From: Pseudomonadota bacterium
GTDB lineage: Bacteria > Desulfobacterota > Desulfobulbia > Desulfobulbales > Desulfocapsaceae
Assembly (NCBI GenBank): GCA_018821785.1
Contig: JAHJLI010000181.1
Span: 1 to 57,440 of the forward strand
Length of the DNA: 57,440 nt
Reading direction: 5' to 3'
Positions 9,703 through 18,403 of this stretch are shown piece after piece. Within the stretch, counting starts at the first letter, position 1, and every line of letters begins with the position of its first letter. The notes below the pieces were generated by a model. That model did not search any database. It was not told the origin of the DNA and saw nothing but the letters and a program-made list of their open reading frames with translations. The translations under genes were made by a program, and so were the position numbers.

Positions 9703-10707
9703 TTAGAATGTATACCGCAGAGATACCGATAAAAGGGAAGATGTCTGATCCATTCCAGCACCGTCAGCAAAATAATAGACAACGCCATCATCCCGGAAAT
9801 GCCACTCCGAATCCCCCTGCATCATATCATATCGCTGGTAACTATAACCCACTTCAATAGTAAATTGTGGGTTGATGAGAAAACTTCCGGACACATCAAA
9901 GGCTATCATGTCGCCATCATCGCCTTCATCATAGGTGACAAGATTGCGCAAATAATGATAGTCTGTGGCCTCACCCTGGACGAGCGGTGAGTAGATAAAC
10001 CGGCTGTTTAGCTCAAAGTTATTGAATTTCGCCGCCATTCCCAAGCCAAAATACAGTGATGTGAAGGTTTGTTCATAACCGATTGTGGCGATACTGTCAG
10101 AAATGGCTCCTGTGGTATTGCGAAATCCTCCTTCTGTGTAGATATACTCACCGCCATAAGCCTCCCAGCCGAAGTTGTCGCGTTTATAACCGGTTATGGC
10201 CTTCAGTGCCACTACATCCGTCCGAACAAAGGAGAACTCGACATTGAAATCCATTATACTGCCTTCGGTGACATCGGTGTTTTCATGATGCGACCAGTCC
10301 GTCCAATCCCCTCCTCGAACCATCCAGTCATAATCATCCATGGTTCCTTCCCCGTCAGTGGCCTTGATCCATCCGTTGAAATTGACCGCCATCCAATCGT
10401 GCACCTTCAGCGAAGCCCCAACTCCAACCATGAACAGATTGTCAATCGCCCATGTCAACTCGCTTGCCTTATGGTTCCCCTGCGTCGGCCAGTACACCAA
10501 TTCCTTTGATTCGCCCGTCAAATATCCAGCGCCCACCTCTACGCTGAAGCGCACCGGTGAAGATTGTTGCCCCATCACCACTTCCCCACCTCTTCCCGGA
10601 GCAACAGCCACCGGTCCGGTCGCCGAAGCAACCTGTGTCCAGGAACACACCAACAAAGATGCGGCAACTATACTCGTACTTCGGGCAATCAGTTTTTTTG
10701 GTTTCAT
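9703..10707 (-). CDS. Omptin-family outer-membrane protease
   Basis: A 334-aa precursor with a signal peptide (KPKK, hydrophobic core, cleavage near residue 29 after ASA) and an outer-membrane beta-barrel ending in Tyr-Thr-Phe. It resembles OmpT/Pla omptins: the catalytic Asp pair is Asp125/Asp127 in MDDYDWM (OmpT Asp83/Asp85) and the Asp-His pair is Asp249/His251 in TDYHY (OmpT Asp210/His212). The WTDWSHHENTD and GYKRDNF stretches also match. Omptins cleave surface-exposed substrates between basic residues and need rough LPS for activity. GGAGGAA precedes the ATG. Specificity is not predictable. All four catalytic residues are present, so an active enzyme is expected. Confidence 0.9.
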   Translation of the reverse strand: MKPKKLIARSTSIVAASLLVCSWTQVASATGPVAVAPGRGGEVVMGQQSSPVRFSVEVGAGYLTGESKELVYWPTQGNHKASELTWAIDNLFMVGVGASLKVHDWMAVNFNGWIKATDGEGTMDDYDWMVRGGDWTDWSHHENTDVTEGSIMDFNVEFSFVRTDVVALKAITGYKRDNFGWEAYGGEYIYTEGGFRNTTGAISDSIATIGYEQTFTSLYFGLGMAAKFNNFELNSRFIYSPLVQGEATDYHYLRNLVTYDEGDDGDMIAFDVSGSFLINPQFTIEVGYSYQRYDMMQGDSEWHFRDDGVVYYFADGAGMDQTSSLLSVSLRYTF

Positions 10708-10863
10708 GCTTCCTCCTACATGGATGGTTTTTTCGAAGCTGCGTTTTTTTTAAAGCGTTTCATTGTACAACACATTTCCTTGCAAAACGACAATCAGTCC
10801 TTAAATTCATAGCAAACACACATCCCTTTCTTTCACCACTTTCCTGTAACATTTGCAAGGACA

Positions 10864-11406
10864 ATGCCCATTCCTAAACCCCATCATCTTATTTACGGTA
10901 CCCTTATCGATTTCCTGAACGGAGAAGAGCTCACCGATACCGACGATGAGCGGATTCGTCAGAGACTGAGCAGAATGATGGTTGAGACCAAGGATTACCC
11001 CAGGGAATCGTTGGTTCCAAGATTAAAAATCGAAACACTCTTTTCCCGGTGCTTCGTCACCTCCACCATTGAACTGGCTGCTTCTCTACATGAAAAGAAG
11101 TTCATGATCATCCGTTATGGGCCCGGGTCCCTGGTCAGTCGGGAACGGGCGGCAATTGCCGCCGCAAGGGTTCTCTCCCCAAAATATCGTATTCCTCTTG
11201 CCGTGGTCACAAACGGTGAAGATGCAGAACTTTTAGACACAAGAACTGGCAAGATTATCGGATATGGGTTACATTCTATCCCTAATTATCCCACCGCCTT
11301 GAAAATACTGGACCAACTTGAGTTCCTTCCGCCGCCCGAAGCCATGCGAAGGGAGCGAGAACTTCGAATTCTCAATGCCTTTGATGTCGAGCGGTGTTGT
11401 TTTTAA
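10864..11406 (+). CDS. HsdR N-terminal-domain-like protein (orphan)
   Basis: A 180-aa soluble protein resembling the N-terminal nuclease-like domain of type I restriction R subunits (HSDR_N_2). It has a conserved RLKIETLF stretch, the VVTNGEDAELLDT strand-turn and a C-terminal helix. There is no helicase, methylase or specificity gene nearby, so this is not a restriction system. Short proteins of this type occur as single genes in Desulfobacterota and their role is unknown. It lies 62 bp upstream of the DAHP synthase gene and may share its transcript. Confidence 0.65.
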   Translation: MPIPKPHHLIYGTLIDFLNGEELTDTDDERIRQRLSRMMVETKDYPRESLVPRLKIETLFSRCFVTSTIELAASLHEKKFMIIRYGPGSLVSRERAAIAAARVLSPKYRIPLAVVTNGEDAELLDTRTGKIIGYGLHSIPNYPTALKILDQLEFLPPPEAMRRERELRILNAFDVERCCF

Positions 11407-11468
11407 TATCAATCCTGGTTCCTCGCATCCACTATTAAAACACTCTTATTTATTGAAGGGAATTTGCC

Positions 11469-12818
11469 ATGCCGACTACGCAGAAAAACTGGAGTAAATC
11501 AAGTTGGAAGAATCATTCAGCTCTGCAGCAACCAACCTGGCCGGACCAGCTGGCCGTCGATAAAGTCCTTGCCGATTTGTCCACCCTGCCACCATTGGTT
11601 TTTGCCGGTGAAATCCGCTCTCTTAAGCAGCACCTGGCCCAGGCTTCCAGGGGTGAGGCATTCCTTCTTCAGGGTGGCGACTGTTCCGAAAATTTTTCTC
11701 AGGTTACTGCCCCCAATATTCGCGAAACCTTGAAAATTCTTCTGCAAATGGCCGTTGTTCTCACCTATGCGGGCGGCAAACCGGTCATCAAGATGGGCAG
11801 AATTGCCGGACAATTCGCCAAACCGCGCTCCGCCGATATGGAAACCATAGATGGGGTTGAATTGCCATCTTACCGTGGCGATATGGTCAACAAAGCGAAG
11901 TTCACTCCGGAAGCCCGCATGCCCAACCCGAAATACATGCTCAAGGGTTATAACATGGCGGCCTCAACCCTCAACCTCCTTCGTGCCTTTACCCGAGGCG
12001 GGTTTGGCTCCCTGCAGCGGGTACAGGCATGGAATCAAGAATTCGTGGCCCAGTCTCCGATGGGCCGGTCTTATGACCGAATGGCCAAGCAGATCAGTCA
12101 GGCCATCAAATTCATGGAAACCATCGGTATCTCAGCTGATACTCCGCAGATCAATCAGACCCAGCTCTTCACCTCGCATGAGGCTCTGCTCCTTCAGTAT
12201 GAAGAGGCCCTCACCCGCGTCGATTCCATTACCGGCGACTGGTACGACTGTTCCGCCCATATGTTGTGGATTGGTGAGAGAACCCGGCAGGTCGACGGTG
12301 CCCACGTTGAATTTTTGCGGGGTGTTCACAACCCAATTGGGGTGAAAATTGGCCCAACCTATGACCTCGACGATATCAAACGGCTGATACAGATCCTCAA
12401 TCCCGATAATGAGGCGGGACGCCTCACCCTCATTACCCGCTTCGGTCTGAAAAAAATCGAAAAGGCCCTGTCGCCGCTTCTTCGGGAAATGAAAAAAGAG
12501 GGCTTCAATATCGTCTGGAGTTGCGATCCGATGCATGCCAACACCTATACTGCAACATCAGGCCATAAAACCCGCAACTTCAACGACATTCTTTCAGAAA
12601 TCACCTGCTTTTTCGAGACCCACTGGTCGGAGGGCACCATTCCCGGCGGAGTTCACTTTGAAATGACCGGCAACAACGTCACCGAATGTACCGGCGGTGC
12701 CCATAACATCCTCGATGAAGAGCTGGCCGGCAACTACCTGACCTCCTGCGACCCCCGACTGAATGCCGAACAGAGCCTGGAAGTCGCTTTTCAGATAGCC
12801 GACATGATCAGAAGCTGA
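11469..12818 (+). CDS. aroG: Class II 3-deoxy-7-phosphoheptulonate (DAHP) synthase
   Basis: First enzyme of the shikimate pathway, joining phosphoenolpyruvate and erythrose-4-phosphate. The 449-aa product is the plant/actinobacterial class II type: LLQGGDCSENF near the start, KMGRIAGQFAKPRS, WIGERTRQ, HVEFLRG, and WSCDPMHANT late in the protein are all class II signatures, including the metal-binding Cys and His. AGGG precedes the start. Regulation by aromatic end products is common in the family but cannot be read here. A terminator follows. Confidence 0.96.
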   Translation: MPTTQKNWSKSSWKNHSALQQPTWPDQLAVDKVLADLSTLPPLVFAGEIRSLKQHLAQASRGEAFLLQGGDCSENFSQVTAPNIRETLKILLQMAVVLTYAGGKPVIKMGRIAGQFAKPRSADMETIDGVELPSYRGDMVNKAKFTPEARMPNPKYMLKGYNMAASTLNLLRAFTRGGFGSLQRVQAWNQEFVAQSPMGRSYDRMAKQISQAIKFMETIGISADTPQINQTQLFTSHEALLLQYEEALTRVDSITGDWYDCSAHMLWIGERTRQVDGAHVEFLRGVHNPIGVKIGPTYDLDDIKRLIQILNPDNEAGRLTLITRFGLKKIEKALSPLLREMKKEGFNIVWSCDPMHANTYTATSGHKTRNFNDILSEITCFFETHWSEGTIPGGVHFEMTGNNVTECTGGAHNILDEELAGNYLTSCDPRLNAEQSLEVAFQIADMIRS

Positions 12819-12846
12819 CCCCCCTCCCTCCAATTTTTCCAGTACC

Positions 12847-12885
12847 GGCGGAGTCCTACTCTCTAAGAGTCGCTCCGCCTTTTTC
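12847..12885 (+). terminator. Rho-independent terminator after DAHP synthase gene
   Basis: GGCGGAG (12847-12853) pairs with CTCCGCC (12873-12879), with an internal ACTCT/AGAGT helix, followed by TTTTTC. Located 29 bp after the aroG-type stop. Confidence 0.85.
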
Positions 12886-13038
12886 TTTACCAAGATTACA
12901 TTTCAGTAATCTTTCTTGACGACCCGTTGTTCCCGCTTACAGTTCTCGTAAAGAAACAAAACGTTACGTTCCAGGAAGAAAACCTGTGGCAGGTTCTTCA
13001 CCCATTATTCACAGATGCGTAAAATTAGGAGAATTGCA

Positions 13039-14505
13039 ATGAACAACAGAAAAGCCTTTCTTTCAGTACACAGCTTGCTCACCATCCTTGTCTGTCTGAC
13101 GCTGGTCACAAGCGAGAGCATGGCAAAAACTGATCCCGATGGCGACATCGCCTTTCTAGACAAGTCGTCCAAGGCCTTTGTAAATGTGGTAAAGAGTGCA
13201 AAACCGGCCGTGGTGCACATCAAGGTTGAAAAAACCAGCAAAACTGGGAGTCTAGGTGGCGAGATCCCCGAAGAGATGTTCAATCATCCGTTTTTTGAAC
13301 AGTTTTTTGGCCCTCAGTTCCGCGGGCGGCAGCCCAGGCAGCAGGAATTTAAACAACGCGGCCAAGGCTCCGGTTTCATTATAAGTGAAAAAGGGCATAT
13401 ATTGACAAACAATCATGTCGTTGAAGGGGCCGATGTCGTCAAGGTCATTCTATCTGATAATCGTGAATTTATTGCTAAAATTATTGGAACTGATCCTCAG
13501 ACAGATGTTGCATTATTGAAAATCGACGATCCGGCCAACCTTCCCGTTCTGCCCCTTGGCGACTCAAGTGCTCTGGAGGTTGGCGAATGGGTCATTGCCA
13601 TCGGCAACCCCTTTGGCCTCAGCCAAACGGTAACCGTAGGTGTGGTTAGCGCAACCGGTCGCTCAAGCGTTGGAATAAACGAATATGAAAACTTCATCCA
13701 GACCGACGCCGCTATCAATCCTGGAAACAGCGGAGGCCCTTTGATCAACGCCCGTGGTGAAGCAGTCGGTATCAATACCGCCCTTTTCTCCCGAACCGGC
13801 GGCTATATGGGAATTGGTTTTGCCATCCCGATCAACATGGCCAAGTCGATTGAAAATCAACTGCAGACAAAAGGCAAGGTTACCAGAGGCTGGCTGGGTG
13901 TAGTTATTCAAAATATCGATAAGGACCTAGCTGAATCCTTTGGCTTAAAAAAAGCGGAAGGCATCCTGGTCAGCGAGGTGCAGAAGGACTCCCCGGCTAG
14001 TGGTGCCGGGCTGCAGAGGGATGACATAATCTTGCGCTTAAATGACTCCCCGTTGACAGACGTTTCCGATTTACGCAACCGAGTTGCTCTGCTGTCATCG
14101 GGGAGCAAAGCGACCTTGGATATAATCCGCGACGGACGGGAAAAGAAAGTTCAGATCACCATTGGCGAACAACCCTCTAACTTCAGTGCCACAGGCAAGG
14201 TGGTAAAAGAAAAAGAGACACTGGACAAATATGGATTGACCCTGCAAGAGTTGACCCAGGAACTCGCTGAAAAATTTACTTACAAGAGAAAAAGTGGGCT
14301 TATCATCAGTGATATTCAGCCGGGCAGTCCTGCGGATTTCGCAGGTCTTAAACCCGGATATCTGGTAGAAGAGGTCAACAAGGTTAAGGTGCAAAATCTT
14401 GATGATCTGAATAAGGCTCTGGGACAGGGAGGAAAGTCCGGCAAGATACTGTTGCGGGTTCGCTTCGGTGATTACTCCACCTACGTTGTGCTCATTGCTA
14501 AATAA
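13039..14505 (+). CDS. degP: DegP/HtrA-family periplasmic serine protease
   Basis: A 488-aa Do-like protease and chaperone of the periplasm. A hydrophobic signal sequence (residues 6-28, ending SMA) is followed by a trypsin-like domain with triad His126 (TNNHVV), Asp156 (TDVALL) and Ser231 (GNSGGP), then two PDZ domains (about 275-365 and 390-480). The long Q/R-rich loop after residue 70 matches the LA loop of DegP/DegQ. The ATG at 13039 is chosen because AGGAG lies 7 nt upstream; an in-frame ATG at 13015 has no such site. It is a single gene, with an inverted repeat just after the stop. Confidence 0.95.
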   Translation: MNNRKAFLSVHSLLTILVCLTLVTSESMAKTDPDGDIAFLDKSSKAFVNVVKSAKPAVVHIKVEKTSKTGSLGGEIPEEMFNHPFFEQFFGPQFRGRQPRQQEFKQRGQGSGFIISEKGHILTNNHVVEGADVVKVILSDNREFIAKIIGTDPQTDVALLKIDDPANLPVLPLGDSSALEVGEWVIAIGNPFGLSQTVTVGVVSATGRSSVGINEYENFIQTDAAINPGNSGGPLINARGEAVGINTALFSRTGGYMGIGFAIPINMAKSIENQLQTKGKVTRGWLGVVIQNIDKDLAESFGLKKAEGILVSEVQKDSPASGAGLQRDDIILRLNDSPLTDVSDLRNRVALLSSGSKATLDIIRDGREKKVQITIGEQPSNFSATGKVVKEKETLDKYGLTLQELTQELAEKFTYKRKSGLIISDIQPGSPADFAGLKPGYLVEEVNKVKVQNLDDLNKALGQGGKSGKILLRVRFGDYSTYVVLIAK

Positions 14506-14517
14506 GAGTAACCTTGT

Positions 14518-14568
14518 GGCCGTATCCTCATCGTTCAGCAACTACTTTCGAGGATACGGCCCGGTTTT
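14518..14568 (+). terminator. Inverted repeat between convergent degP and cyclase genes
   Basis: A perfect 12-bp arm pair (14518-14529 and 14550-14561, GGCCGTATCCTC and its complement) is followed by CGGTTTT on the plus strand. It overlaps the last codons of the minus-strand cyclase gene. Probably the degP terminator; the loop is long (20 bases), which lowers confidence. Confidence 0.5.
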
Positions 14569-15835
14569 CCGATCGATCAGGATTATCGGCAATCTCCCGT
14601 CGTCGTGCCATGGCGATACGTTTGACGATTTTAATAATCACCGGGAGCCGTTGAAAGTCTCCAGTGGAAATCTTTCGCAAGACAACATCAGTATTGGCAA
14701 GTACGGTAGCAGTACGTCTCTTCTCCCCGCCGAAATAAGCCATCTCGCCAAATATTGTGCCGGCCTCAATGATCGAGAGTAATTTACCTGTGCCATTAAC
14801 AGTTTTTGCCGTACCGCTGTCCAGATAATAAATGCCGTCAGGCTCGCTATCAATCTGGATAATGGTCTCACCCTTTTTCCGCCACTCCAGCTTGAAGTAT
14901 TTTTCCCACTCAGTGTCGACCACCAGAGCATGATAGAAATCCGGATTCATGGCACGTAACAACTGCTTTGACAAATGAAAAAGCCGTTCGCCGAGGGAAT
15001 CTCTTTTTTTATCCAATAACTTCATGCCTGTTATGGTGAAATCCTCGGCAGGAAATGGCGTCTCACGGATATATTCAAGAATTCTTTCAATTCCTAAGTC
15101 TTCTCTACCGGATAGTGATCTGAACAGATTTTGCGCCTGCAGTAATTCTTCCCGCACCCGAGGGAAATCCGGCATAAGCCCCAGAAGCTGATTACCACCG
15201 AAATATTCCATTGCCTGGTTTTTCAGGCGGATAAATTCCAGCAACTGCTCCTCTTCAATATCTATTGGACAATTGTGAATACCCGGTTTGTAGAGTGTGA
15301 AGATATTCATTGGATGCTCGACGCTGGTGAGGCTGACCTTGGCGATATTTACCAGATAACGGTCATAACCTTGTTGGTATTTGGCAACCTCGCGATCCAT
15401 CAGAAGATGGGTGCCAAAATGGCCGCACAATTCCTCAAGACGATTGGCCACGGCAAAGCTTGAGCCGAATTTAGCCATTCGGGTGCCGAGCGTTGCCTCG
15501 ATGATACGACCGAGTAAAATCCCCATGCGGGTTGGGGTCAAATCTCCTCTGGTAATGGCTTCAGCCATTCGCAATGTTGCCCGCAGAGCCCTGGTGCAGA
15601 CCCCGGAACGGTCCTCGTCTGGTCGTTTATCAAAAATTACCAGGCAACCGTCTCCAGCAGAAGGTTCAATCTCAAGAGGAAAGTTCTCCTCCCGATAAAG
15701 GATCTCGTGAATTTCGCCGTGATAGTTAATCAGGAAATCTTTGATCTCCTCCGGCTCCATTCCCAAAGATTTTTGTGAATACTGAACCATGTCGGTCATC
15801 AGTATCACGACTTCTCTTTCCAATCCGTTTTTCAT
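14528..15835 (-). CDS. Nucleotidyl cyclase domain fused to a cyclic-nucleotide-binding domain
   Basis: A 435-aa soluble protein. The N-terminal domain resembles class III adenylate/guanylate cyclases: the two metal-binding aspartates are visible as Asp15 in LMTDMVQYS and Asp62 in PSAGDGCLVIFD. The middle (about 190-315) is helical and unassigned. The C-terminal domain (about 315-415) is a CAP/CNB fold with the GEMAYFGGEKRRTAT phosphate-binding cassette, including the Glu and Arg that bind cyclic nucleotide. There is no DNA-binding helix-turn-helix after it. An enzyme able to bind its own product type could be feedback controlled; this is inference. Whether the cyclase half is active is uncertain. 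Confidence 0.8.
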   Translation of the reverse strand: MKNGLEREVVILMTDMVQYSQKSLGMEPEEIKDFLINYHGEIHEILYREENFPLEIEPSAGDGCLVIFDKRPDEDRSGVCTRALRATLRMAEAITRGDLTPTRMGILLGRIIEATLGTRMAKFGSSFAVANRLEELCGHFGTHLLMDREVAKYQQGYDRYLVNIAKVSLTSVEHPMNIFTLYKPGIHNCPIDIEEEQLLEFIRLKNQAMEYFGGNQLLGLMPDFPRVREELLQAQNLFRSLSGREDLGIERILEYIRETPFPAEDFTITGMKLLDKKRDSLGERLFHLSKQLLRAMNPDFYHALVVDTEWEKYFKLEWRKKGETIIQIDSEPDGIYYLDSGTAKTVNGTGKLLSIIEAGTIFGEMAYFGGEKRRTATVLANTDVVLRKISTGDFQRLPVIIKIVKRIAMARRREIADNPDRSENRAVSSKVVAER

Positions 15836-15924
15836 CTTTTCCCCGCCCTAACAGTGGCGGATTTCGTTGTTATTTGTAGTACCATGAAAATCATTTGCGC
15901 CCCACTGCATTGCCTCGACTTCGA

Positions 15925-16038
15925 TCAATTCATTAAACCTATTAAAGTGATGGCGGCAAGAACAGCGATAAAAAAAACAGCAATTTTAACATTGACGGAA
16001 TTATCTTCATGATGGTGATCGTGTGGTGCGTGAGACAT
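15925..16038 (-). CDS. 37-residue His-rich single-pass membrane peptide
   Basis: This minus-strand frame encodes 37 residues: a hydrophilic, His-rich N-terminus (MSHAPHDHHHEDN, with five His among the first ten residues), then a hydrophobic segment (about residues 19-36) suited to one membrane helix, ending in Asn-stop. A textbook AAAGGAGGT lies 6 nt before the ATG, the strongest ribosome binding site in the neighbourhood, which is the main reason to call it a gene. It sits between radA (53 bp upstream) and the cyclase gene (89 bp downstream) on the same strand. The His cluster could bind metal. Function unknown. Confidence 0.7.
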   Translation of the reverse strand: MSHAPHDHHHEDNSVNVKIAVFFIAVLAAITLIGLMN

Positions 16039-16091
16039 GGTTGTACCTCCTTTTGATTGTTCTTTACAGCAATTCTGAAACAGTACCTACC

Positions 16092-17456
16092 TTACCTGAA
16101 AATTCCTTGCAACACCTGCTGCAGGTTTGCAACCCCGACAAGTTCGATATCCGGCTTCCAGGTCAAGCGCTCCTTGTTGCCGGCCGGAAGGACAAAGCGG
16201 GTAAACCCAAGACGCTGGGCTTCACGAATCCGTACATCAACGTGACCTATGGCCCGAACCTCGCCAGCCAGCCCAACCTCCCCGCACACAACAGTGGTTG
16301 AAGAAATGGGTTTTTCTAAAAGACTTGAGGCCAGAGCGCTTATCACGCCAAGATCGAGAGCCGGTTCATCGATCCGCATCCCCCCGGCAATATTAAGAAA
16401 AATGTCGTGACCATACAAATCGAGTCCACCCTTTTTCTCAAGCACTGCGCAAAGCAGAGAGAGTCGTTGCTGGTCGGCGCCGATGGCCGTCCGCCGTGCC
16501 GTCCCAAGATTGGTCGGAGAGACAAGGGCCTGCACCTCTACGAGTATCGGCCGGGTTCCCTCAACACTCGGCAGCACTACCGATCCTGGTTCATTCAAAG
16601 GTCGTTCGGCGAGAAATATTTCCGACGGATTGCTGACCTGGACTAAACCTTCTTCCTTCATTTCAAAGACTCCGATCTCGTTGGTCGAGCCGAAGCGGTT
16701 CTTGACCGTCCGCAGGATGCGGAAGGCATGACTGCGATCCCCCTCGAAATACAGCACGGTATCGACCATATGTTCGAGGACCTTCGGACCGGCAATGGCC
16801 CCATCTTTAGTAACATGGCCGACGAGAATAACCGGAATATTCTCTTTCTTGGCCATACCAAGCAGCCGGTAGGCCGATTCCCGGACCTGACTGACCGATC
16901 CTGGGGAGGAGGCCAGTTCCCCGCAAACCAGGGTCTGGATGGAGTCAACCGCCAGGAGGCTGGGGCGCATCGCGCAGGTCATGGCGATAATATGAGCCAC
17001 CTCGTTTTCGGTGGCAAGAAACTCGTCGGCACGGATGGCATCAAGACGTCTGGCTCGCATTTTGATTTGCCTGGCCGACTCTTCACCGGAAACGTAGAGC
17101 ACTTTTCTGTTTTGCGATGCAATGGCGGCTAAAAGATGAAGAAGCAGGGTCGATTTTCCAATCCCTGGTTCGCCGCCGATGAGAACCACTGAACCGGGAA
17201 CGATACCTCCGCCGAGAACCCGATCCAACTCCTCAATGCCGGTGCCGATCCTTTCTTCATCTCCGTCCGGAGCCAAGGCCAGGGGTACCGGCTGCAAGAA
17301 GGTACCCTTGGTCGAGTGGTGGATATCGACAATTTCTTCTACCAGGCTTTCCCACTCACCACAACCGGGACAGCGCCCCAACCACTTGCCACTCTGATGG
17401 CCGCACTGTTGACAAAGATACACCGGCCGGCGCTGTTTTTTATTCGTACTATTCAT
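16092..17456 (-). CDS. radA: DNA repair protein RadA
   Basis: RadA is a RecA-related, DnaB-like branch-migration ATPase acting in recombination. The 454-aa protein has the N-terminal C4 zinc finger (Cys15, Cys18, Cys29, Cys32), the Walker A GEPGIGKS at 95-102, the RadA-specific KNRFG motif near residue 250, and a C-terminal Lon-protease-like domain. Full length for the family. Divergent from the EI24-type gene. The small membrane-peptide gene follows on the same strand. Confidence 0.97.
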   Translation of the reverse strand: MNSTNKKQRRPVYLCQQCGHQSGKWLGRCPGCGEWESLVEEIVDIHHSTKGTFLQPVPLALAPDGDEERIGTGIEELDRVLGGGIVPGSVVLIGGEPGIGKSTLLLHLLAAIASQNRKVLYVSGEESARQIKMRARRLDAIRADEFLATENEVAHIIAMTCAMRPSLLAVDSIQTLVCGELASSPGSVSQVRESAYRLLGMAKKENIPVILVGHVTKDGAIAGPKVLEHMVDTVLYFEGDRSHAFRILRTVKNRFGSTNEIGVFEMKEEGLVQVSNPSEIFLAERPLNEPGSVVLPSVEGTRPILVEVQALVSPTNLGTARRTAIGADQQRLSLLCAVLEKKGGLDLYGHDIFLNIAGGMRIDEPALDLGVISALASSLLEKPISSTTVVCGEVGLAGEVRAIGHVDVRIREAQRLGFTRFVLPAGNKERLTWKPDIELVGVANLQQVLQGIFR

Positions 17457-17494
17457 ATATATTCCGACTACCCGAGAGAAAAACTGCAGAGGCC

Positions 17495-17522
17495 TTTACA
17501 CTCTGCGAAAACGGTCTATACT
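17495..17522 (+). promoter_or_regulatory. Candidate sigma70 promoter for the CysZ/EI24-like gene
   Basis: TTTACA (17495-17500), 16-bp spacer, TATACT (17517-17522), 59 bp before the start at 17582. CTTTACA (17494) and TGTAAAG (17524) form 7-bp inverted arms around the promoter, a possible operator. Confidence 0.5.
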
Positions 17523-17581
17523 TTGTAAAGCCGTTGTCAAATTGTTGATCACCCAACTCAATTGTTATACCAGCAAATACA

Positions 17582-18403
17582 ATGCAAAAGCAATCGAATG
17601 TAACTTCAGCGACCTCCAGCGGATGGATTCCTCTGTCCCGCTCCTTGTTATTAATGATCAGTCGGAAACAGCTTTTTGGCTGGAGCCTTGCGCTTTTTCT
17701 TATTACCGGCCTCCTCACATGGCTTGGATATCTGCTCACCGTCGATTTTATGGATAGTCTCACCGGCAGCTTCATGGCAACTGCTCCGGCCACCGACACC
17801 ATATGGGGGTGGATCAAACATAAGGGCTGGCTGATCGGGAGTTGGTTGTTTCTCATTGTCTCAAGAATTGTCGCCTTTTATTTCGCTTTTCTTTTCGCCT
17901 ACTCACTGACCACACCAGGCTATGCATTTCTCAGCGCCGCAGCCGAGAAACTGTATGCCGGCGACAATTTCGACGCCGATGCCGGTTTTTCCGTGGCCGG
18001 AGTTGTCCGCGATATCCTTGAAGGTATCAAGATCGCCCTTTTTGGTATAGTTGTGACCATCGCCGCCCTCCTGGTGAATTTCATCCCCGGAGCAGGCCAG
18101 GTTGCAGTGGTTCTTCTTTATACCTATTACTCCACCCTGATGTTCATTGATTATCCCGCCTCCCGCCGCCGCTGGTCACTGGGGAGAAAGGTTGCCTGGT
18201 TGCGTACCCACAATGGCAAAGCATTACGCATCGGCCTGTTACCGGCCGTTATTAGTATGATCCCGGTGGTTAACATTTTTGCTATCGCCTTGCTCTTTCC
18301 CCTTCTTACCATCCACGCCACTCTGAATTTTTCTGCAATCGAGCTGACACAAAAAGTTCCCACAGTATCTTCCGGAGGACGACTTTATGGGAAAAGAGAT
18401 TGA
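17582..18403 (+). CDS. CysZ/EI24-family membrane protein
   Basis: A 273-aa integral membrane protein with four main hydrophobic stretches (about 34-52, 84-110, 145-185, 220-245) and the family's FIPGAGQVAVVLLYTYY and FIDYPASRRRWS segments. E. coli CysZ imports sulfate for cysteine synthesis; other EI24-domain proteins have no known role, so the substrate here is not assigned. The first ATG has no clear ribosome binding site; Met25 (17654) is an alternative start. Its last 17 bases overlap the CYTH gene. Confidence 0.75.
   Translation: MQKQSNVTSATSSGWIPLSRSLLLMISRKQLFGWSLALFLITGLLTWLGYLLTVDFMDSLTGSFMATAPATDTIWGWIKHKGWLIGSWLFLIVSRIVAFYFAFLFAYSLTTPGYAFLSAAAEKLYAGDNFDADAGFSVAGVVRDILEGIKIALFGIVVTIAALLVNFIPGAGQVAVVLLYTYYSTLMFIDYPASRRRWSLGRKVAWLRTHNGKALRIGLLPAVISMIPVVNIFAIALLFPLLTIHATLNFSAIELTQKVPTVSSGGRLYGKRD

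Noticed and set aside
10864..11406. Type I restriction system
   Set aside because: Only an HsdR-N-like domain is present; no hsdM, hsdS or helicase nearby.
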